Source: CAG-791 sp963596015 (GTDB lineage: Bacteria > Bacillota > Clostridia > Lachnospirales > Lachnospiraceae). Taken from it: 36,010 nucleotides of DNA. Made by a program: the position numbers and the translations under genes. The notes under the pieces are model-generated. The model saw only the letters and a list, made by a program, of their open reading frames with translations, was not told where the DNA came from and did no database searches. The stretch is taken from positions 1 through 36,010 of the forward strand of contig CAVBJS010000026.1 in assembly GCA_963596015.1 (NCBI GenBank), written 5' to 3'. The first letter of the stretch is position 1, and every line of letters starts with the position of its first letter. This document shows, in pieces, positions 30,168-36,010 of this stretch.

Positions 30168-31466
30168 ATGGAAAAACTAAGTGAAAGAAAATCGCTTCAG
30201 ACGTTGATCGAAGAAGTACAGGAACGGCTTCGGGAGGAAGGTCTGCCCGGCGGAGAGATCTTTTCCCGAGCTATGAAAGAAACGTTGGATAAGGCGGTGC
30301 GGGAAGAGCCGGACGGCAGCACCTTTGTGCTCACCGGCGATATCCCTGCCATGTGGCTGCGGGATGCAGCCTGCCAGGTACGGCCCTATCTTTTTCTTGC
30401 AAAAGAGGATGAAGCCTTTGGCCGGATGATAGAAGGACTGGTGCAGCGGATGGTGCAGTGCATTCTCATCGATCCCTATGCCAACGCCTTTAATGAGGAG
30501 GCTAACGGCAGATGCTGGGCGCCGGATGAGACAGAAATGCAGCCGGAGATATGGGAGAGAAAGTTCGAGATCGATTCCCTTTGCTTCCCGGTGCAGCTGG
30601 CGTACGTGTACTGGAAAATGACCGGGAGCACAAGGCATTTCACAAAGGACTTCCTGAAGGCGGCCAAATCCATTGTGCAGGTATTTCGCACGGAACAGAA
30701 CCATGAGGAATACTCACACTATCATTTTGTGCGCAGAAACACCAGATACACAGACACTCTGCCCAGAGAGGGAAAAGGAACCATGGTCAATGCCGAGGCG
30801 GGACTGATCTGGTCCGGATTCCGCCCCAGCGATGATGCCTGCGTCTTTGGCTATCTGATCCCCTCTAATATGTTTGCGGTGGTGATCCTTCAATACCTGC
30901 ATGAGATCGCAGAAGAGGTCTATGGAGACCGGGTATTTGCGGTGGTCTGCGAAGCATTTTCCCATTCTCTGCGAGAGGTAGTGGAGAAGCAGGCGACGGT
31001 GACGGATCCCTATGGGGAGGAAGAATGTTACGCCTACGAGGCAGACGGCTTCGGCAATTATCTGCTGATGGACGACGCTAACCTTCCAAGCCTTCTAGCT
31101 ATGCCCTATCTGGGGTACTGCAGTCCGGAGGATCCTAAATACCGGACCACCAGAAGAATGCTGCTGGCAGAGGGCAATCCCTATTTTTACAAAGGAAAGG
31201 TACTGGCGGGTATAGGAAGTGCCCATACACCCCCCGGCTATGTGTGGCCGATCGCTTTAGGTATACAGGCCATGACGGCCGGAGATAAGGCGGGGGAGGC
31301 CGATACGATCCGTCTGCTGGCGGAGAGTGAGGCAGGCACCGGGCGTATGCATGAGGGCGTGTGCGCAGATGCGCCGGAGAAGTATACAAGAGAGTGGTTT
31401 TCCTGGTCGGATGCGGTGTTCTGTGAGCTGGTGCTGGATCATCTGGGCTATGAGATTCCGCGCTAG
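30168..31466 (+). CDS. Glycoside hydrolase family 125 (exo-alpha-1,6-mannosidase)
   Basis: A 432-residue metal-independent alpha-mannosidase. The family signature LTGDIPAMWLRDAACQVRPY is at about residues 55-74. SGFRPSDDAC (217-225) holds the Asp acid, and RMHEGVC (393-399) the Glu acting as base (E396). MDDANLPSLLAMPYL (301-315) is another conserved block. GH125 enzymes invert the anomeric centre and remove alpha-1,6-mannose from N-glycans. No signal peptide, so cytoplasmic. AGGAAGG precedes the ATG and is fused to a 20-bp repeat array. The GH31 gene lies 277 nt downstream, suggesting a glycan-use cluster, with no transporter visible. Confidence 0.95.
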   Translation: MEKLSERKSLQTLIEEVQERLREEGLPGGEIFSRAMKETLDKAVREEPDGSTFVLTGDIPAMWLRDAACQVRPYLFLAKEDEAFGRMIEGLVQRMVQCILIDPYANAFNEEANGRCWAPDETEMQPEIWERKFEIDSLCFPVQLAYVYWKMTGSTRHFTKDFLKAAKSIVQVFRTEQNHEEYSHYHFVRRNTRYTDTLPREGKGTMVNAEAGLIWSGFRPSDDACVFGYLIPSNMFAVVILQYLHEIAEEVYGDRVFAVVCEAFSHSLREVVEKQATVTDPYGEEECYAYEADGFGNYLLMDDANLPSLLAMPYLGYCSPEDPKYRTTRRMLLAEGNPYFYKGKVLAGIGSAHTPPGYVWPIALGIQAMTAGDKAGEADTIRLLAESEAGTGRMHEGVCADAPEKYTREWFSWSDAVFCELVLDHLGYEIPR

Positions 31467-31743
31467 AGCACACAAACGTGGACGGACGGCAAGACTGTAT
31501 AGCAGGCAGAGAAGAGATTTTTACAACTATCAGCTGAAAAAATGAGAGAAATTTAACGTTAGGCCATAGTATCATAGGGACAGTCACCGAGGGACAAAGA
31601 AATAGATTCTGACAATGTTGTGTACAGTGCGGTATATGCTGTTTGCGGCAGAGAACGGACAGAGAACGTGCTGACTGCAGCGAGAAGCTGATAATTTATT
31701 GAAGGAGCCTTAGGCGTAAAGCGCCTACAGAAAGGAGCGGAGG

Positions 31744-33705
31744 ATGATCAATAAATATACCTACGGCAATCCCATTGAGACAGAGGCAGTGGTGAAAAAG
31801 CTTCCGGCAACGGAGGGCGTGCCGGCGGGATGGACACTGGATCCGGAGGCAAAGACCCTGACCACCGTCATGGACAAGGATGATATCGTCTATGGTCTGG
31901 GAGAGACGGTCCGGGGCATGAACAAGCGAGGATGGACCTATACCAGCAGAGCTACGGACGAATCCAACCACACGGAGGGAAAGCATTCCCTGTACGGTGT
32001 GCACAATTTCATCCTGCTTTACGGCAAAGAGAAGGCCGCCGGCTATTTCTTTGACAACCCGGGAGATGTATTTTTTGATATCGGTTACACGGATCCGGAT
32101 GTGCTGACGGTGCGCTTTGACTATATGGACGTGGATGTATATGAGATCACCGGTGAGAGCGCAAAGGCTATCGTCAAGGCTTTTCGACAGCTCATCGGCC
32201 GCAGCTATATCCCGCCGAAGTGGGCGTTTGGCTTTGGGCAGAGCCGTTGGAGCTACATGAACGAGGATGAGGTCAGAGAGATTGCGGCCGGATACAAAGA
32301 GGCAGGCATTCCCCTGGACATGATCTATCTGGATATCGATTACATGGAGCGGTATAAGGACTTTACCTTAAACAACGAGACTTTCCCCGATTTCCCGGCC
32401 TTTGTGCAGGAAATGCGTCAGCAGGGCATTCATCTGATCCCTATCATCGATGCCGGCGTTAAGCAGGAAAAGGGCTATGATGTCTGCGAGGAAGGTCTGG
32501 AAAAGGGCTACTTTGTAAAGAAGGAAAACGGAGAAGAGCTGGTGGCGGCGGTATGGCCCGGCAACGCATATCTGCCGGACTTCTTAAACGAGGATGCCCG
32601 CAAATGGTTCGGAGACCGTTATCAGTTCCTGACAGACCAGGGCATCGACGGTTTCTGGAATGACATGAATGAGCCGGCTATCTTCTATACCGAAGAGGCG
32701 CTGAAGCAGATCTTCGAGGACATGAAACAGTATGAGGGCAGAAGCCTGGAACTGCAGGATTATTTCAACTTCACCGGTATGGTGGCGGGCCTGCACTGCA
32801 ATCCGGCTTATTATAAGGATTTTTATCATGAATACCGGGGAAAACGATACTGCCATCAGCAGGTCCACAACCTGTACGGCTATTTCATGACCAGATCCGC
32901 CGGAGAGGCCTTTGAGAGAATTTCCCCGGATAAGAGAATCCTTATGTTCTCCAGATCCTCCTATGTGGGCATGCATCGCTACGGCGGCGTGTGGACCGGC
33001 GATAACTGCTCCTGGTGGTCCCACATCAAGCTGTGCATCTCCCAGATGCCGGGACTGAATATGGCTGGATTTCTGTATTCCGGTGCGGACATGGGCGGTT
33101 TCCAGGATGACGCCACGGAAGATCTGCTGCTGCGCTGGCTGGGCATTTCCCTGTTCACACCGCTGATGCGGGATCATGCGGCTATGGGAACCAGAAAGCA
33201 GGAATTATTCCGCTTCCCTCACAAGGAAGACTTCTGTAACCTGGTAAGACTTCGCTATGCACTGCTTCCCTATATCTACAGTGAGTTTATGAAGGCAGCG
33301 CTGGAGGATGAGATGTATATGGCACCGCTTTCCTTCGCTTATACGGAGGATGAGAGAGCGCGCCAGGTGGAGGATCAGCTGCTGGTAGGTGAAAGTATCA
33401 TGATCGCGCCGATCTATACCCAGAATGCAAGGGGAAGATATGTCTATCTGCCGGAAGAGATGAAGCTGCTGCGCATGCGCAGTGCCCAGGATTATGACGA
33501 GGAGATCCTGGCCGCAGGGGATCATTTCGTATCCTGTGAGATCAATGAGATCCTGCTCTTTGTGCGCCCCGGCCACGTTCTGCCGCTGGCAGCTCCTGCG
33601 GCCAATGTAGAGCAGGTAGATTACGATACCCTGCATTACATTACCTTTAAGGCAGAGCCGGAAAGCTATAGGCTGTATAACGACGACGGCTGCAGCAGAA
33701 TTTAG
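31744..33705 (+). CDS. Glycoside hydrolase family 31 alpha-glucosidase
   Basis: A 653-residue cytoplasmic retaining alpha-glucosidase. The catalytic nucleophile is Asp307 in DGFWNDMNEPA and the acid/base is Asp419 in WTGDN. GFGQSRWSY puts Trp at position 169. Sequence and numbering agree closely with what I remember of the Ruminococcus (Blautia) obeum enzyme Ro-alphaG1. There Asp307 is the nucleophile and Trp169 favours alpha-1,6-linked substrates such as isomaltose. The barrel carries LDMIYLDIDYMERYKDFT and FSRSSYVGMHRYGG. The C-terminal beta-domain ends a little early (RLYNDDGCSRI). A small hairpin and GAAAGGAG (31725-31736) precede the ATG. Likely works with GH125 on oligosaccharides. Confidence 0.95.
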   Translation: MINKYTYGNPIETEAVVKKLPATEGVPAGWTLDPEAKTLTTVMDKDDIVYGLGETVRGMNKRGWTYTSRATDESNHTEGKHSLYGVHNFILLYGKEKAAGYFFDNPGDVFFDIGYTDPDVLTVRFDYMDVDVYEITGESAKAIVKAFRQLIGRSYIPPKWAFGFGQSRWSYMNEDEVREIAAGYKEAGIPLDMIYLDIDYMERYKDFTLNNETFPDFPAFVQEMRQQGIHLIPIIDAGVKQEKGYDVCEEGLEKGYFVKKENGEELVAAVWPGNAYLPDFLNEDARKWFGDRYQFLTDQGIDGFWNDMNEPAIFYTEEALKQIFEDMKQYEGRSLELQDYFNFTGMVAGLHCNPAYYKDFYHEYRGKRYCHQQVHNLYGYFMTRSAGEAFERISPDKRILMFSRSSYVGMHRYGGVWTGDNCSWWSHIKLCISQMPGLNMAGFLYSGADMGGFQDDATEDLLLRWLGISLFTPLMRDHAAMGTRKQELFRFPHKEDFCNLVRLRYALLPYIYSEFMKAALEDEMYMAPLSFAYTEDERARQVEDQLLVGESIMIAPIYTQNARGRYVYLPEEMKLLRMRSAQDYDEEILAAGDHFVSCEINEILLFVRPGHVLPLAAPAANVEQVDYDTLHYITFKAEPESYRLYNDDGCSRI

Positions 33706-33753
33706 ACAAACGGAAATAGATATTGAGTTCTATCCAGATCGTATTTCAAAGTA

Positions 33754-33801
33754 TATTTCTGATCCTATTGTTTCCATCAGAAACAAATAGGATCAGAAAT
33801 A
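33754..33801 (+). terminator. Long hairpin downstream of the GH31 gene
   Basis: TATTTCTGATCCTATTGTTTC (33754-33774) pairs with GAAAC and AAATAGGATCAGAAATA (33780-33801) with one bulged base. The T-run after the stem is weak. Confidence 0.6.
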
Positions 33802-33823
33802 GATAGAGTCAGAAACGAATAGC

Positions 33824-33942
33824 AACGCGAAAGCCACGACATTTAATGTTACTGATCAGACGCCAGCCAAGCGGCGGGGCGGCGAAGTAAGTCCTGATGC
33901 AGGGACCTGAACAGTGAACATTTAAGTCGTGGCTTTCGCGTT
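33824..33942. repeat. 119-nt long hairpin between convergent genes, related to the dispersed element
   Basis: AACGCGAAAGCCACGAC (33824-33840) pairs perfectly with GTCGTGGCTTTCGCGTT (33926-33942), and pairing continues imperfectly inward (ACATTTAATGTTACTG with CAGTGAACATTTAAGT). The loop contains CAGACGCCAGCCAAGCGGC, as in the hairpin heading the elements at 1613 and 35800. It ends 2 nt before the ThuA stop codon and could terminate both convergent transcripts. Confidence 0.75.
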
Positions 33943-33944
33943 AA

Positions 33945-34685
33945 TCAGCTTTGGGAAACGGGAGCAGTGACTACGTGGATGTTATCCGGAGGTGCAGGCA
34001 GGCGAAGGACAGGGGTGGCCCAGCGCACTGCATTGATAATGATATGCTGGATGTCCGGAATACCGTAAATGCGCTGCTCTTCATGGCCGGGCTGGAAGTA
34101 GAAGATCTTTCCATAACCTCTGGTAAAGGTGACACCGCTGCGGAAGACCTCGCCGCCGGAAAACCATCCCATAAAGACAATGTCGTCGGGCTTCGGGATG
34201 CCGAAGGGCTCGCCGTACATCTCTTCATCCGGCAGCTCAATGCGGGCGGGAATGCCCTGGGCGATGGGATGAGCCGGGGCGATGCACCACAGAAGCTCCT
34301 TGTCGTGATGGCGCCAGGACAGGGTCATGGGAGCGCCCAGAATGGTTCGGAAAATGCGACTGTAGTGGGCGGAGTGAAGACCGATCAGGCCCATGCCGGC
34401 CAGCACGTGTTTTTGTACCAGAGCCACCGTCTCATCGGTGACCTCTTCCTGGCGGGCATGGCTCCACCAGATCAATACGTCGGTGTTGGAAAGAAGTTCT
34501 TCCGTGATGCCCTGGTGAGGCATATCCAGGGTGACGCAGGTCACTTCCATATCTTCTTCTTTTTCCAGAAATGTCCGGAGACATCCGTGGATGCCCTCCG
34601 GGTAAACGGCTGCGATCTCCGGCAGCTCTCGTTCGTGAACATATTCATTCCATACGGTGACGCGGATCTTTTTCGTTGTAGACAT
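33945..34685 (-). CDS. ThuA domain-containing protein (trehalose-utilisation type)
   Basis: A 246-residue class I glutamine-amidotransferase-like fold of the ThuA family. Segments seen: VTVWNEYVHERE near residue 9, VYPEGIHGCLRTFL, NTDVLIWWSHARQEEVTDE (about 67-85), GMGLIGLHSAHYS (about 97-109), a central WRHHDKE, and FYFQPGHEEQ near the C-terminus. Members are linked to sugar (trehalose, glycan) metabolism in operons with TIM-barrel isomerases, as here. The biochemical activity is not settled. GGAGAG precedes the ATG. It is downstream of the minus-strand gene at 34780, separated by a hairpin element. Confidence 0.9.
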   Translation of the reverse strand: MSTTKKIRVTVWNEYVHERELPEIAAVYPEGIHGCLRTFLEKEEDMEVTCVTLDMPHQGITEELLSNTDVLIWWSHARQEEVTDETVALVQKHVLAGMGLIGLHSAHYSRIFRTILGAPMTLSWRHHDKELLWCIAPAHPIAQGIPARIELPDEEMYGEPFGIPKPDDIVFMGWFSGGEVFRSGVTFTRGYGKIFYFQPGHEEQRIYGIPDIQHIIINAVRWATPVLRLPAPPDNIHVVTAPVSQS

Positions 34686-34689
34686 GATA

Positions 34690-34794
34690 ATCTCTCCATT
34701 TCACAGTTTTTATACCAGAGGAATCCCGAAATCAAATTTATAATTTGATTTCGGGAGCAGGGCTATTTGTGACACCTGATCAGCCAAAATAGCC
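34690..34794 (-). repeat. Second-type hairpin element before the ThuA gene
   Basis: On the minus strand, GGCTATTTTGG...ACAAATAGCC (34794-34761) overlaps the end of the upstream gene. Then CCCGAAATCAAATT with AATTTGATTTCGGG (34725-34755) forms a perfect 14-bp stem. ATTCCTCTGG and a GGAGAG site follow before ATG 34685. The layout and several bases (GTCACAAATAGCC, GGGATTCCTCT) match 19790-19852 on the plus strand, while the long stem is completely different in sequence. Confidence 0.72.
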
Positions 34795-35634
34795 TGTATC
34801 CATCAAAAAGTCCACAGAATCCCTGGCAGTCTGTTCATAGTCGGCGGCGTCGAAGAATTCCATAGCGCAGCAGTCCTCGTAGCCTCGAAGATGGAGCTGC
34901 TTTAAGATCTGGCGGATGGGAATACAGCCGGCGCCTACGCTGCAGGGATACATGGGAACGCCTTCGGTAGTTTCCTTGGGGGTTCCGTACAGCTTCTCGG
35001 GAGCAGCAGGCAAAGCGGAGGCATTCCGGCCCACAGGAAGGATTAGGCGATCCTTGAGGTGCACATGCACGATGGAATTGGCAAGGCGGGGGAAGACGGA
35101 AAGTGCATCCTCACCGCTGTAATAAAAATTGCCGGTATCAAAGGTAGTGCGCAGTCCGCTAAGCTGCTCTTCAAAATCCTGCATGCCCTGACAGTTGCAG
35201 ATAGGGCTGGTGTCCAGATCAAAGTCTTCAATGGTGACGGTCATCCGGGCAGCGCCGGCCCTTTCCATAAAGTCATGCATGCTTTGGAGCATTTGCTGTT
35301 TCTGATCATTGCGAACAGCAAGATTTTTGGAAGTATAGAAGCCCGGAATAACCATGAGCTTGTCGCACTGCAGGTAAAATCCCTGCTTGATCTGCAGGTC
35401 ATCGCAGAAATCATCCGGCCGCTGTACCCAGTCATAGAAGCCATAGATGCTGGAAGTCTGCAGATCGTGGTTACGGAGTCTGGTATAGAACGCCTTGGGA
35501 TCCCCCACATCGTCCCGGTCCACTTCCACATGTGTAATGCCAAGCGCCCGGGCTGCTTCCAGAACCTCGTCGATGGAAAGATCCTTCTGCTTAGCCCAGG
35601 CTTGTAAGTGATGATAAAAAATGCTCAGTTTCAT
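34780..35634 (-). CDS. TIM-barrel sugar phosphate isomerase/epimerase family protein
   Basis: A 284-residue AP_endonuc_2/xylose-isomerase-like barrel. Candidate metal ligands are Glu in VTIEDFD, Asp in TFDTGNFY, His in VHVHLKDR and Glu in CCAMEFFD, the usual pattern for sugar-phosphate or inositol isomerases. ATG 35634 is preferred because MKLSIFYHHLQ is the usual beta-1 start and GGGG lies upstream; a longer frame begins at 35658. It is the first gene of a two-gene unit with ThuA and has a good promoter at 35723-35751. The actual sugar substrate is unknown. Confidence 0.9.
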   Translation of the reverse strand: MKLSIFYHHLQAWAKQKDLSIDEVLEAARALGITHVEVDRDDVGDPKAFYTRLRNHDLQTSSIYGFYDWVQRPDDFCDDLQIKQGFYLQCDKLMVIPGFYTSKNLAVRNDQKQQMLQSMHDFMERAGAARMTVTIEDFDLDTSPICNCQGMQDFEEQLSGLRTTFDTGNFYYSGEDALSVFPRLANSIVHVHLKDRLILPVGRNASALPAAPEKLYGTPKETTEGVPMYPCSVGAGCIPIRQILKQLHLRGYEDCCAMEFFDAADYEQTARDSVDFLMDTGYFG

Positions 35635-35722
35635 AGTAAACCCCATTCCGCAGGCCACAGCCGTGTCTTTTAAAGAAAAAGTTGAGCTACGGCTGAATAA
35701 CTGCTATTTTTCTCATAATTGT

Positions 35723-35751
35723 ACTATACATACATCTTAGATATCGTTCAA
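35723..35751 (-). promoter_or_regulatory. Promoter of the isomerase-ThuA unit
   Basis: On the minus strand: TTGAAC (35751-35746), a 17-bp spacer and TATAGT (35728-35723). The leader of about 80 nt contains an AGCCGTAG..ACGGCT hairpin (near 35650-35695). Confidence 0.7.
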
Positions 35752-35799
35752 GACTGCGCCTATTTTGTATTGTTTATGACTATTGCTTATGGCTAAAGT

Positions 35800-36010
35800 G
35801 TTATAGTTCAGACGCCGGCCAGATGGCAAAAATCTGAACAATAACTATAACGTTTTTTTACGGTTTATGAGCGTTCGAATCGATAACAGAACGCAGAATG
35901 CAAAACGCAAAACGTAATGCACCGGGGCGCGGCAGAATGGCTCGCATCCTTTGCGCTGCGCGCCAGTTTTGCATGATCTGCATCGAAGCCGCAGGATGGT
36001 ATCGGGCACG
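35800..36010 (+). repeat. Third copy of the dispersed structured element, cut by the window end
   Basis: Begins GTTATAGTTCAGACG. Its 5' terminator-like hairpin (GTTATAGTTCAG with CTGAACAATAACTATAAC, then TTTTTTT) differs in stem sequence from the copy at 1613 but pairs well. The body from AAAACGTAATGCACCGG onward matches 1714 onward with few differences. The 3' half lies outside the window. Together with 1-128 (minus) this places copies in opposite orientations at both window ends. Confidence 0.85.

Overview
The window looks like a chromosomal segment from a gut Lachnospiraceae bacterium (Clostridia), possibly Blautia or a close relative. The reasons are the parA-parB-DUF4446-serS-DUF3881 order typical of the origin-proximal region in that family, low-to-mid GC with strong AGGAGG ribosome binding sites, anaerobe-type enzymes, and a GH31 alpha-glucosidase that, from memory, closely resembles the Ruminococcus (Blautia) obeum enzyme. 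No phage, CRISPR array or transposase gene is visible.

Layout. 1-7500: two near-consensus parS sites, an FMN-reductase gene, a 428-bp structured dispersed element, then parA, parB, DUF4446, serS and DUF3881, all on the plus strand. 7500-12000: a 17-bp tandem repeat, tRNA-Arg(CCU), a hipB-hipA type toxin-antitoxin pair and recQ. 12100-20880: a probable sulfur-acquisition operon. It starts with a promoter, a 22-codon leader peptide containing four consecutive Cys codons, and an attenuator terminator. These are followed by a lipoprotein solute receptor, a divergent cysteine synthase, a glutathionyl-hydroquinone-reductase-like protein, a second cysteine synthase, ABC ATPase and permease, a GNAT acetyltransferase and a thioredoxin-reductase-like flavoprotein. 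20850-29800: a patatin (minus), TetR regulator, oleate hydratase, membrane-fused glycerophosphodiesterase, carboxylesterase, HD-domain protein and nitroreductase. 29800-35650: glycan genes (GH125 alpha-mannosidase, GH31 alpha-glucosidase) facing a minus-strand ThuA and TIM-barrel sugar-isomerase pair. The window ends in a second copy, and begins in an inverted third copy, of the dispersed element.

Three things stand out. (1) The CCCC leader, terminator and a visible alternative pairing (12248-12258 with 12339-12349) form a textbook ribosome-mediated attenuator that would turn the sulfur operon on during cysteine starvation. (2) Many genes are preceded by composite multi-hairpin elements that end exactly at the ribosome binding site. 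Stem sequences change while pairing is kept. In the four full copies that abut a gene, the last 66 nt have constant length and remain open in frame with that gene. (3) The 428-bp element folds into a multi-branched RNA-like structure, has imperfect terminal inverted repeats, and occurs at least three times in 36 kb.

All calls come from reading the sequence and remembered family knowledge; no database search or folding program was run.
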